Assembly: GCA_036770365.1 (NCBI GenBank)
Contig: DAIPJH010000002.1
Location: forward strand, 224,759 to 288,758
DNA: 64,000 nucleotides
DNA from: DAIPJH01 sp036770365
GTDB taxonomy: Bacteria; Pseudomonadota; Alphaproteobacteria; Rickettsiales; UBA998
Direction: 5' to 3'
Shown here piece after piece: positions 18,277 through 27,055 of this stretch. The notes beneath the pieces were generated by a model, which saw only the letters and a program-made list of their open reading frames with translations, was not told where the DNA came from and did not search any database. Made by a program: the position numbers and the translations under genes. The stretch's first letter is position 1. Every line of letters starts with the position of its first letter.

Positions 18277-19293
18277 ATGCTTCTGACCAGTACCTTATTA
18301 CTTTCTTTATCCGCATTGTTCTTTGCCTATATTGCAACCTTGGGCTTGGTGAATTTGTTACCTAAGTTGGCGGTAATGGATATGCCAAATGAGCGGAGTA
18401 ATCATGTGCTTCCTACGCCGAGGGGTGGTGGTTTGGCTGTGGTTGTTGCTGTCGTTGGTTTTTTGATGGTCGCAGGTGTGCGCATGGAGATGGTTGCCGC
18501 GTTCTTGATTGTTGCCATGGTATCGATGATTGATGATGTTAAAGGCTTGCCTGCAAGTAAACGTTTGGCAATGCATCTTGTGTGCGCGTTGTTGGCATCG
18601 TCTTTGATTGAAGGTCAAGTATTTCAAGGATTATTGCCATATTGGGCGGATAAAGTGGCTCTTGCTGTGGTGTGGGCAGGGTTCATGAATTTTTATAATT
18701 TTATGGACGGTATTGATGAGATCACCACAACACAGACTTTTTCTTTGTGTGCGGGCGTCGTAGCTCTCCTGTTTTCAGTAACACAAGTTCCTAAATTCTT
18801 AGGTGTTGATGCGATGATCATTGCGGCAGGCACACTTGGGTTCTGGTTTTTCAATCGTCATCCTGCGAGAATCTTTTTGGGTGATGTTGGAAGCGTGACA
18901 TTAGGATTTGTTACAGGATATTTGTTGGTACATTTGGCAGAGCGTGGACTGTGGATGGCGGCATTAATTTTACCTGCGTATTATATGATCGATGCTGGAT
19001 TAACCCTCTTGCTTCGCTTGATTGCAGGCAAGCGTATTTGGGAGGCACATTCAGAACATGGATATCAGTGTGCTGTGCGTGCTTATGGCAATCCTCGAAA
19101 AGTGGTTACACAGATTGCAGCAATAAATATAGTGTTAATCGTTTTAGCGGTAACATCAACGGTGAGTAAAGTTTACGGGCTAGCAGCATTAGAAGCTGCT
19201 TATTGGTTGACATTTTTATTTTGGATGCATTTGCGCACACAGAAAGTTATAATTCAGCCTGTTGTACCCGAAATTATTCCGCCCGTGCATTAG
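18277..19293 (+). CDS. WecA/WbpL-like undecaprenyl-phosphate glycosyl-1-phosphate transferase
   Basis: This 338-residue polytopic protein belongs to the MraY/WecA family, transferring a sugar-1-phosphate from a UDP-sugar to undecaprenyl phosphate to start a surface glycan. Supporting motifs are MIDDVKGL (cytoplasmic Asp pair), NFYNFMDGIDEI, and NRHPARIFLGDVGS. The ATG at 18277 with an AAAGG site is preferred over a TTG 17 codons upstream. The next gene is a WbpM/CapD-like dehydratase, the usual partner in QuiNAc/FucNAc-initiated O-antigen (WbpL-WbpM), so its substrate may be such an amino sugar; that is inference. Confidence 0.88.
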   Translation: MLLTSTLLLSLSALFFAYIATLGLVNLLPKLAVMDMPNERSNHVLPTPRGGGLAVVVAVVGFLMVAGVRMEMVAAFLIVAMVSMIDDVKGLPASKRLAMHLVCALLASSLIEGQVFQGLLPYWADKVALAVVWAGFMNFYNFMDGIDEITTTQTFSLCAGVVALLFSVTQVPKFLGVDAMIIAAGTLGFWFFNRHPARIFLGDVGSVTLGFVTGYLLVHLAERGLWMAALILPAYYMIDAGLTLLLRLIAGKRIWEAHSEHGYQCAVRAYGNPRKVVTQIAAINIVLIVLAVTSTVSKVYGLAALEAAYWLTFLFWMHLRTQKVIIQPVVPEIIPPVH

Positions 19294-19301
19294 AGTTTTG
19301 T

Positions 19302-21194
19302 ATGAAATTACTCTTACGGCGTAATCAGATAGCAACATTTCATGATACCGTGATGGCAGCTTTGAGCTTTCCGCTTGCATTGTGGTTGCGGCTTGGTGAT
19401 ATGACCTATGCTCATAGTATCAGTTACCTTTGGCAAGGCACAGTAGGCTTTACAACGCTTTTTCTTTGTGTTTCTGCATTGTTTAAACTGCCTTATAGTG
19501 TTTGGCGGTATGTTTCTCTTCGAGAATTATTGATGATCGTGAAGGTGTGTCTGCTGACCATCATCATATTTTATATTGCATTATTTATCTGGAATCGTTT
19601 GGAAATGGTGCCGCGCTCTGCACCCGTCATTCATCTATTGGTGCTAGGCTTTTTGTTGACAAGCCCACGTATTTTATACCGTGCATTTAGAGAACATAAG
19701 GTGGGGCTTTCTGCGGATCAATCGCGCCAGTCTATTCCCGTGTTGGTCGTAGGGTATAAAGATGCCGCGGAGGCTTTTGTGCGCGCCATGCAGCGTAGTG
19801 CGGATCCTTTGTACCGTGTGGTTGGTTTGATTGATGAAGACAAGTCGCAGCATGGGCGTATGGTGCATGGTATTCGTATCATGGGAGGAATTGCCGATAT
19901 CAAGCGCGTCGTCGCCAAATTGGAACTGAAAGGTCGTAAACCACAGAAAGTTATCTTAAGTGAGGATTACCTCTCTTCTGAATTAATTGAGATGTTGCTT
20001 GCAAAATGTGAAGCTACAGGGATGACAATGGCACGTTTGCCGCGGGAAACGGATTTACGCAGTGCAGACTTAGGTTCTGGTGTGGCGTTACAGCTTCAGC
20101 CAATTGCAATTGAAGATTTATTAGGCAGGGCGCAAAATACACATGACTATGCTGCTATACGTCAATTTCTAGCGCAGAAGACAGTGTTGATCACAGGTGC
20201 AGGTGGCTCGATTGGTGGCGAGATGAGTCGTCAGGTCGCAGCATGCCAACCGAAACATCTTATCTTGCTCGATCTTTCCGAATTTAATCTCTACAGTATT
20301 GAACACGAACTCTCACGTACCTATCCAAAGATGCAGATAACGCCAGTGCTAGCAGATATACGTGATGGTGCGCATATATATCATGTTATGCAGCATTATC
20401 AACCTCATATCGTGTTTCATGCTGCTGCGATTAAGCATGTTCCGCTATCGGAGGTCAATCCACTTGCGGCTATCTATACGAATGTGGTGGGTACGCGAAA
20501 TGTTGCTCATGCCGCGAAAGAAACTGGCGTGCAGGTAATGGTGATGATTTCAACCGATAAAGCAGTGAATCCGACTAATGTGATGGGCGCAAGCAAACGT
20601 CTTGCTGAACGCTATATTCAGGCATACGCCGCAAAGCAATCTTCTACACGTTATTTGATGGTGCGTTTTGGAAATGTATTGGGTTCTACGGGGTCAGTCG
20701 TGCCATTATTTCAAAAACAATTGCAGCAGGGCGGACCACTTACTGTCACACATCCTGATATGGTGCGTTATTTCATGACAATTCGGGAGGCGGTAGAATT
20801 GGTGCTACAAGCCGCAGTTAAAGGAAATGAGATGCAAGATAATGGCATCATTTTTGTGTTGGATATGGGAACGCCCGTGAAAATCGCAGATTTAGCGGAG
20901 AAAATGATACGTTTAGCGGGTTTACGCCTTGGAAAAGATATCGAGATTACCTACACAGGATTGCGTGCGGGTGAAAAATTATACGAAGAATTATTTTACA
21001 ACAGCGAAGAACTCGTTAAAACATCGCACAAAAGCATTATGTTGGCGAAGGCAAGTATGCATGATCTGGATGTATTGACCCGTGGTATTGCTAAATTAGA
21101 ATTGGCAATTGCAGAGCAAAATACACAACAAGGTATTGCTATCTTGCAAGAGCTTGTACCAGATTATCATCTACCATCGCAGGTATCACAATAG
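19302..21194 (+). CDS. WbpM/CapD-like nucleotide-sugar 4,6-dehydratase, membrane-anchored
   Basis: This 630-residue protein has about four N-terminal membrane segments, a CoA-binding-like domain around residues 140-260, and a short-chain dehydrogenase domain starting at the NAD motif GAGGSIGGEM. The catalytic region reads STDKAVNPTNVMGASKR: Met stands where classical enzymes have Tyr (MxxxK), as in FlaA1 and WbpM. Family members convert UDP-GlcNAc to a 4-keto-6-deoxy sugar for O-antigen or capsule. It starts 8 bases after the WecA-like gene. The exact product is not predictable. Confidence 0.9.
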   Translation: MKLLLRRNQIATFHDTVMAALSFPLALWLRLGDMTYAHSISYLWQGTVGFTTLFLCVSALFKLPYSVWRYVSLRELLMIVKVCLLTIIIFYIALFIWNRLEMVPRSAPVIHLLVLGFLLTSPRILYRAFREHKVGLSADQSRQSIPVLVVGYKDAAEAFVRAMQRSADPLYRVVGLIDEDKSQHGRMVHGIRIMGGIADIKRVVAKLELKGRKPQKVILSEDYLSSELIEMLLAKCEATGMTMARLPRETDLRSADLGSGVALQLQPIAIEDLLGRAQNTHDYAAIRQFLAQKTVLITGAGGSIGGEMSRQVAACQPKHLILLDLSEFNLYSIEHELSRTYPKMQITPVLADIRDGAHIYHVMQHYQPHIVFHAAAIKHVPLSEVNPLAAIYTNVVGTRNVAHAAKETGVQVMVMISTDKAVNPTNVMGASKRLAERYIQAYAAKQSSTRYLMVRFGNVLGSTGSVVPLFQKQLQQGGPLTVTHPDMVRYFMTIREAVELVLQAAVKGNEMQDNGIIFVLDMGTPVKIADLAEKMIRLAGLRLGKDIEITYTGLRAGEKLYEELFYNSEELVKTSHKSIMLAKASMHDLDVLTRGIAKLELAIAEQNTQQGIAILQELVPDYHLPSQVSQ

Positions 21195-21213
21195 AATAAA
21201 AGGTGAAGAATTT

Positions 21214-22764
21214 ATGAGTCGTCCTATTAAAACAGCTCTTGTATCTGTCTCTGATAAAACAGGAATCGAAGAATTATGTACTTTTTTATTGAGCAAAGGG
21301 GTAAAAATTCTCTCTACAGGAGGTACAGCTGCATTGCTTCGTGAAAAAGGTATGACAGTAACGGATGTGTCAGAACATACGGGATTTCCAGAAATGCTTA
21401 GTGGACGTGTAAAAACATTGCATCCCAAAGTGCATGGTGGGATTTTGGGGTGTCGTGATAATGCAGAGCATATGGCTGCAATGGAACGTTATGATATTGA
21501 ACCCATTGATATGGTAGTCATTAATCTTTATCCGTTTGAACAAACGGTTGCTCGTGGCGCAAATACAGAAGATTGTATTGAAAATATCGATATTGGCGGC
21601 CCAGCAATGATTCGTTCTGCTGCTAAGAATCATGAAGACGTCACCGTATTGGTGTATCCTGAAGATTATGCTCGCGTAAAAGAAGAAATGCATGCACATG
21701 CAGGTGCGACGACCCTTGAATTCAGACGTTCACTTGCGGGTAAAGCATATGCGCGTACTGCTGCTTATGATAGCGCAATCAGCGCATGGTTTGCGCGTGA
21801 GCGTGGTGATACCTTGCCAGACCACTATGCGCTTACAGCAACAAAGATTCAGACATTACGTTATGGTGAGAATCCGCATCAACAGGCTGCATTTTACGCA
21901 TTTGGTAGCGATGAAGGTACGCTTGCTTCCGCAAGACAGATTCAAGGAAAAGAATTAAGTTATAACAACATCAACGATACGGACGCTGCATGGGCGTTAG
22001 TACAAGAATTTTCTGAGCCAACGGTGGTAATTGTCAAACATGCGAATCCTTGTGGGGTGGCAACGGCTTCTACAATGGTAGAGGCCTATAAGAAAGCTTT
22101 CAGTGCAGACCCACAAAGTGCCTTTGGAGGGATCATTGCACTAAATCGTACGCTTGATGTGCAAACAGCAGAAGCAATTTCTGCTCAATTTGCAGAAGTG
22201 ATTATTGCACCCGATGCAGATACGGATGCACTTGCGTTGATGGCAAAGAAAAAAAATCTACGCCTATTGTTGACGGGTGGAGTTAAGTCAGAGCTGATGC
22301 CACAGCAGATCAAAGCTGTTTCTGGTGGTTTATTGATTCAGGACGCTGATAATATCGTGTTGGATGAAACAACGCTCACGGTTGTCTCTAAACGTCACCC
22401 TACACCACAAGAAATGGCGGATCTACGTTTTGCCTTTACCGTGGCAAAACATGTGAAATCGAATGCGATAGTGCTTGCACGTGATGGTATGACAGTCGGA
22501 ACAGGAGCAGGGCAGATGAGCCGAGTTGATTCAGTCCGTATTGCATGTTGGAAAGCAGGCGAAGCAGGACTCGGGACAGAGGGAGCGGTTCTCGCGTCAG
22601 ATGCGTTCTTCCCGTTTGATGATAATGTTCATGCTGCTGCTAAAGCAGGTGTCACTGCCTTGATACATCCCGGTGGTTCAATTCGTGATGAAGAAGTGAT
22701 CAAAGCTGCCGATGATTATGGTATGGCGATGGTGATGACATCTGTGCGTCATTTCAGACATTAA
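21214..22764 (+). CDS. purH: Bifunctional AICAR formyltransferase / IMP cyclohydrolase
   Basis: PurH performs the last two steps of de novo purine synthesis, formylating AICAR and closing the ring to IMP. The 516-residue protein has the N-terminal MGS-like cyclohydrolase domain (ALVSVSDKTGIEEL, STGGTAALLR) and the C-terminal transformylase domain with VKHANPCGVA, SAFGGIIA and the ending GGSIRDEEVIKAADDYG. The ATG at 21214 has an AAAGGTGAAG site; upstream starts lie inside the previous gene. Last gene of the long plus-strand run. Confidence 0.96.
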   Translation: MSRPIKTALVSVSDKTGIEELCTFLLSKGVKILSTGGTAALLREKGMTVTDVSEHTGFPEMLSGRVKTLHPKVHGGILGCRDNAEHMAAMERYDIEPIDMVVINLYPFEQTVARGANTEDCIENIDIGGPAMIRSAAKNHEDVTVLVYPEDYARVKEEMHAHAGATTLEFRRSLAGKAYARTAAYDSAISAWFARERGDTLPDHYALTATKIQTLRYGENPHQQAAFYAFGSDEGTLASARQIQGKELSYNNINDTDAAWALVQEFSEPTVVIVKHANPCGVATASTMVEAYKKAFSADPQSAFGGIIALNRTLDVQTAEAISAQFAEVIIAPDADTDALALMAKKKNLRLLLTGGVKSELMPQQIKAVSGGLLIQDADNIVLDETTLTVVSKRHPTPQEMADLRFAFTVAKHVKSNAIVLARDGMTVGTGAGQMSRVDSVRIACWKAGEAGLGTEGAVLASDAFFPFDDNVHAAAKAGVTALIHPGGSIRDEEVIKAADDYGMAMVMTSVRHFRH

Positions 22765-22956
22765 TCTCTTGGCATAATTAAAAAAGGATTGGCAAACACC
22801 TTACAGTTGGCTTCACCGCCCCAAGAATCTACACGCCACCCCCATGGAATTGCAGATAGAAGCTCAACTAGACATTATTGTTTCACCCACCACAACTGAC
22901 TTCTCCAATATTTCATTCTGTATCTTACCAGCCGAGTCAGAAGGCTGTTGTACCAT
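22761..22956 (-). pseudogene. Possible frameshifted gene remnant
   Basis: The gap between purH and the sulfotransferase holds two short minus-strand reading frames that follow one another in different frames. One runs from ATG 22956 to a stop at 22864 (31 codons including stop, opening MVQQPSDSAGKIQNE). The other, 22874-22761, contains IPWGWRVDSWGGEANC and FANPFLIMPRD. The second has protein-like composition but no start. They could be the two halves of a decayed small gene, or chance. I do not recognise a family. Confidence 0.22.
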
Positions 22957-22968
22957 AACATGACAATC

Positions 22969-24042
22969 TTAATGGTTAATAATTGTCAGTAAGTTCGTAT
23001 ATGTATCTAACGTTAACGCATCAATCATTTGCTGCTCTTGTGTGCTAAAGTTAACTTCATAATAACTCGGCTTACTTAAATGTTGTGCCATTATTTTTAT
23101 ATGTTCTTCACTGGTCTGCAATCCACAAAAATATAAAATACGCTCTAATTGCTCCTTTGGATGCGTACAAAGCTGATCATAATCCACCAACAATATATTC
23201 GCATTAAGCTGCTCATGCACAAAACGATACATACTTCGCCAATACAACGCCCAACCACGTACGTCTTCACCTGCGGCAAAGGCAGCTTGTATTTCGCTCA
23301 TTGCTTCATTATCACCAACATGGATAAGTTTTCGTCCTACCCCAAATTCAAAATGTCCACTGAGCTGCATATGCTTTACTGTGCTAAATTGCTTGCGTTG
23401 CTTCAAAAAAAATAATTTTTCTTGCTTCATTAATGAAGCAACATGGGCTTTAGGTTCACGCACCATCACTACAAAACGCGCTTTAGGAAACAATTTTAGA
23501 AGATAACCTATTCGGGTTATGTTGTAGTTTGCTTTAGACACATAATGCTGCGCGCGCTCTACATATAAAAGTTTTTGAAGATGAGCGCGGTAAAATGCTT
23601 CAAATTTGGACTTAGACATACGCTGCGTCATAACATTACTTTTAGACTCATCATGCAATGTCTTAAAAAACGCCATCCAAATCATTTCTTCCATAGATTC
23701 AGGGCTCTTTGGTGTTACAAACAACCTATCTTGATGCGCTCTTTCTTTCTTTTTAACTTTCTTCCATGAAAAGAAATCACCTATACGGAAGCACCAACGC
23801 ACACAATACGGCGTAAAAACAAGTGGAAAGTCTCGATAAGTATGTGTTACCACGCCTTCTACTTCTGCCAACATTTCTAACATAATGCTGGTGCCGCTTC
23901 GTGCTAATCCCGTAATATAAATAGGATTTTCCAGCACAACATTCTTAAGTTTAGGCCGTAGCCACTTCGTTTCTATATCACCCAAGCTCCGCCACAAATG
24001 TGATTGAGAACAAATATAGCGATGCAATATATGCTGTATCAT
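22969..24042 (-). CDS. Sulfotransferase family protein (PAPS-type)
   Basis: This 357-residue protein has the sulfotransferase P-loop-like 5'-phosphosulfate site GLARSGTS (residues 45-52) and a 3'-phosphate site RFVVMVREPKAHVAS (189-203). No signal peptide is visible, as expected for a cytoplasmic enzyme transferring sulfate from PAPS to a hydroxyl or amine of a glycan, lipid or small molecule. Its start overlaps the small membrane protein gene by 4 bases (ATGA type), so it is translationally coupled to it and to the arylsulfotransferase-like gene. The acceptor is unknown. Confidence 0.85.
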   Translation of the reverse strand: MIQHILHRYICSQSHLWRSLGDIETKWLRPKLKNVVLENPIYITGLARSGTSIMLEMLAEVEGVVTHTYRDFPLVFTPYCVRWCFRIGDFFSWKKVKKKERAHQDRLFVTPKSPESMEEMIWMAFFKTLHDESKSNVMTQRMSKSKFEAFYRAHLQKLLYVERAQHYVSKANYNITRIGYLLKLFPKARFVVMVREPKAHVASLMKQEKLFFLKQRKQFSTVKHMQLSGHFEFGVGRKLIHVGDNEAMSEIQAAFAAGEDVRGWALYWRSMYRFVHEQLNANILLVDYDQLCTHPKEQLERILYFCGLQTSEEHIKIMAQHLSKPSYYEVNFSTQEQQMIDALTLDTYTNLLTIINH

Positions 24043-24284
24043 TGAAGTGTCTCATCCTCATCTTCTTCATCTGCTGATTTTTTGCCAGTAAGAAATTGAA
24101 TCAGCTGTTTACCACGAAAAAAGAGTAAACACACAAAGCTTAACAATGCTGTCAACACCACCGCGGCAACGCCACCTAATGCACCAATCATCCCAATTAA
24201 AGGAACTAAATACGCATATGCTGGGACAGGAAATGCCATCCACCCAAAACATAATACTAAACATAACACGACATGCTTTTTCAT
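24039..24284 (-). CDS. Small membrane protein of the sulfotransferase module
   Basis: This 81-residue protein has an N-terminal signal or anchor (MKKHVVLCLVLCFGW, possible cleavage after PVPAYA), a glycine- and alanine-rich membrane segment (IGALGGVAAVVLTALLSF), and a basic then strongly acidic tail (GKKSADEEDEDETLQ). Both ends overlap neighbours by 4 bases, which supports a real gene. The layout recalls the tiny AYxGPG-type membrane proteins often found next to envelope phospho- or sulfotransferases. No function is known to me. Confidence 0.75.
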   Translation of the reverse strand: MKKHVVLCLVLCFGWMAFPVPAYAYLVPLIGMIGALGGVAAVVLTALLSFVCLLFFRGKQLIQFLTGKKSADEEDEDETLQ

Positions 24285-25687
24285 TGTTTCTCTCCCTCAC
24301 CCAAAAATTTAGGGTAATCTTTATCGTACGGTTTAGCGAAAGAAATCTTCTGTTTGTGCGCAGCACCCACCTGTTCACGATCAGGAACGCCCCTCAACTC
24401 CCACAAGACTTTACCCTCTTTAGAAATTTGCACAAGACTAGACTGATTATTAGACAGATACAACAAAGTCCCATCTGAAAATTCATGATGAAACCCTCGC
24501 CAACTCGTTGTTAGATTCGGCTTGGTTGGATCAAAGAATCGCACCGCTGTTTTATTGGTTAAAGGATAATAATCTAATAAACGAGAATGAAGCTCCACCT
24601 GCGCTTTCCCTTCATCTTTACCATGCAATAGTGCCGCCCCTTCATTATCAAAAATACGAATAGAACCATCTGGCAATACCCGCACATCATGCTGATGTTT
24701 CCACGCTCCCATCGTTGCCCACACAATCTTTTTCGTAGAAGGTCGCAAAACTGCGATCATACTATTGCCTCGCATAGACAAAAGCAAATCTCCCTCCTGC
24801 GCCGAAGGAATAGACATCGCCATTTTTGCAGTTAAATATTGCACCGAATTCGTATGCAGTAAATCATAACCCTGCGCACCATCTTTAAAGGCAAAATCTT
24901 GTACTTCCGGCAAATCCAAGCGAAAAGAATAGAGATAAAATGCAAAATCAGTTCCCACAAAGGCATCTGGAATAGAAATCGTAGATAATATCTTTCCTTG
25001 CGGAGAAACCTCTACAATTCTATCACACAAAAAAGAGGTATTATGATACAAACCTTCTGCAATAAGAGGATAATTATTTCGCAATTCATAATCCATTGCA
25101 TAAATAGTTCCTTTATCGGTTATATCAAATTCATGATGAAACGTCCCTTCTATTTGCCACTGTATCTTGGATGCTTTATCCATACGAAAAAGACGCTGCC
25201 CACGATAATTAGGTAATATACGATTATCCTGTATCGCCACCACGTCACCATTAGGAAAAAGTACCGCATCATCAATCGCACTATACACGCCATCCAACAC
25301 ATCTTTTATTCCATGTGCCTTTATAACCTCTTGATTGGTAAAACTATTAGCAACATTCCAATGATGTAGAATTTTGCCATCTTTGTTCATCAATAACAAT
25401 GCAGGATTTGTTTTGTAATGCCCACCGATCAACATAAATACATCATGCACTTTCGCCGCATCATCCGTCCACGTACGCACTAATGTATTAAACTCTCCTG
25501 AATAACGGCTTTCTAGTGGTGCCTCCTTAAATACCTTAATGGTCAAATCCGCTAAAAAACGTACATACGGTATTTGCCCAATCATTACGCCAATCACGCC
25601 AAAAATAAACGCGTAAAGCAATATAGCAACAACAAGTAAGAGCCGATTAATATTTTTACTCTCTTTAGATTTGTTGTATTTAGCCAT
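24281..25687 (-). CDS. Arylsulfotransferase-like protein, membrane-anchored
   Basis: This 468-residue protein has a single N-terminal membrane anchor (about residues 16-37) and a periplasmic beta-propeller-like domain resembling the arylsulfotransferase (ASST) family, which moves sulfate between aryl esters and acceptors without PAPS. Repeated propeller-blade motifs such as LLMNKDGKILHHWN and IVEVSPQGKIL are visible. Candidate active-site histidines lie in HHEFD (184-188), KHQHDVRVLPDG (330-341) and FHHEFSDGT (399-407). The ATG at 25687 has a GAGG site at good spacing, preferred over GTG 25696. It is coupled by 4-base overlap to the next gene. Activity on sulfate is inferred; the residues should be aligned. 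Confidence 0.78.
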   Translation of the reverse strand: MAKYNKSKESKNINRLLLVVAILLYAFIFGVIGVMIGQIPYVRFLADLTIKVFKEAPLESRYSGEFNTLVRTWTDDAAKVHDVFMLIGGHYKTNPALLLMNKDGKILHHWNVANSFTNQEVIKAHGIKDVLDGVYSAIDDAVLFPNGDVVAIQDNRILPNYRGQRLFRMDKASKIQWQIEGTFHHEFDITDKGTIYAMDYELRNNYPLIAEGLYHNTSFLCDRIVEVSPQGKILSTISIPDAFVGTDFAFYLYSFRLDLPEVQDFAFKDGAQGYDLLHTNSVQYLTAKMAMSIPSAQEGDLLLSMRGNSMIAVLRPSTKKIVWATMGAWKHQHDVRVLPDGSIRIFDNEGAALLHGKDEGKAQVELHSRLLDYYPLTNKTAVRFFDPTKPNLTTSWRGFHHEFSDGTLLYLSNNQSSLVQISKEGKVLWELRGVPDREQVGAAHKQKISFAKPYDKDYPKFLGEGEKQ

Positions 25688-25697
25688 TGTGTTCACC

Positions 25698-26972
25698 TCA
25701 ATCTTTCTGATTGTTATGCATCAGTTTTTTCAAGAACACCATCTGCAATACTATCGCCGGTAACGCAAGCAAAGATGAAGCCACAAAAAACAAATGCCAC
25801 CCCAACATCGTCGCAACAATGCCTGAGGTAGTCGACAGCAGGGTACGGGCAACAGAGGCGAGGGATGAGAGAAGTGCATATTGAGTAGCGGTGAACTGTG
25901 CATGGCAGAGTGAACTGAGATACGCCACAAACGCAGCAGTTCCCATGCCCGCTGTGAGATTCTCAGTCACAACACATAATTTCAAAAATCCTTCATGCGG
26001 CCCCATATCTGCCTGCACTACGAGTAATAAATTGGTAAGCATGTGCAAGATCGTCGTGCTGAGTAAGACACGATACATGCCGTATTTTGCAACCAAGCCA
26101 CCACCGATAAACGTACCAAAAATGGTGGCAACCAAGCCATAAAGCTTGACAATAGCGGCAATTTGAGTTTTGGAAAAGCCTAAATCGAGCAAAAACGGAT
26201 TGAACATCACACCCAAAAACGCATCCGCGAGTTTGAATAGCACCACAAAAATAAGAATATAGATCCAGCCATCACGCTTCACAAAATCTGCAAAGGGGGC
26301 TTTGACGTAATCACGCAACCACACAGCAATTTCATGACGTACTTTAGGTAGACGGCTTACTTCAGGTTCTGGCATCAACAACGTCGTGAATATTCCTACT
26401 CCCATCAAACTCGCCATCACCAAATAGGTACTTTTCCATGAAACATTATCTGATAACCACAGCGCGCCTGCGCCTGAGACTAACATCGCCATGCGGTAAC
26501 CAAAGGTTATCATCGCCGCCGCCGCACCTTGTTGTTCAGGCGGCATGATTTCAACGCGATAAGCATCAATCACCACATCCTGCGACGCAGAAAAAAATGC
26601 AATGAGGAGCGCGGTAAAAGCAAATAAAATGGGAGTTAAGCTAGGATTAATAAATGCTAGTGAGGCAATCGAAGCAGCAACACCAATTTGCACTGCTAAC
26701 AACCAACCACGCCTACGTCCAAACAACTTGCCCAATACAGGACACAACATCCCATCCATCACAGGCGACCATAAAAATTTAATAGAGTAGGGTGTGGCTA
26801 TGGAAGCGAATAAACCAATCGAGGCTTTATTCACCCCAACCTCCGCCAACCATGCAAACAAAGTCGATGCAGTCAGCGAAAGCGGCAAACCACTGGCAAA
26901 GCCTAAGCATAAAATCATCAAAAGATTCTTTTGCGCATATGCTTTCCAAAATTGCTGCGTTCGCTGCAACAT
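25698..26972 (-). CDS. AmpG-like MFS transporter (PAT family)
   Basis: This 424-residue polytopic protein has about 12 membrane segments and the opening typical of the AmpG/PAT group (LLMILCLGFASGLPLSLTAS, then YSIKFLWSPVMDG). AmpG imports anhydromuropeptides for cell-wall recycling; other members of the family carry acetyl-CoA or unknown solutes. The ATG at 26972 has an excellent AGGAGA site, against a longer start at 27002. The arylsulfotransferase-like gene starts 10 bases after its stop, so the two are probably co-transcribed. It may therefore serve either muropeptide uptake or the sulfate module. Confidence 0.83.
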   Translation of the reverse strand: MLQRTQQFWKAYAQKNLLMILCLGFASGLPLSLTASTLFAWLAEVGVNKASIGLFASIATPYSIKFLWSPVMDGMLCPVLGKLFGRRRGWLLAVQIGVAASIASLAFINPSLTPILFAFTALLIAFFSASQDVVIDAYRVEIMPPEQQGAAAAMITFGYRMAMLVSGAGALWLSDNVSWKSTYLVMASLMGVGIFTTLLMPEPEVSRLPKVRHEIAVWLRDYVKAPFADFVKRDGWIYILIFVVLFKLADAFLGVMFNPFLLDLGFSKTQIAAIVKLYGLVATIFGTFIGGGLVAKYGMYRVLLSTTILHMLTNLLLVVQADMGPHEGFLKLCVVTENLTAGMGTAAFVAYLSSLCHAQFTATQYALLSSLASVARTLLSTTSGIVATMLGWHLFFVASSLLALPAIVLQMVFLKKLMHNNQKD

Positions 26973-27055
26973 AAATTTTCTCCTAATACGTTCAATCGCC
27001 ACTAAGGCTTGTCGTCAATGACTTGCTACGCATAGAAGCACATGCACAGTACATT

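Noticed and set aside
22765..22968. Possible dif site to explain the skew change
   Set aside because: No sequence close to the XerCD core pattern was found in the gap, and parS sites 16 kb away argue against a terminus.
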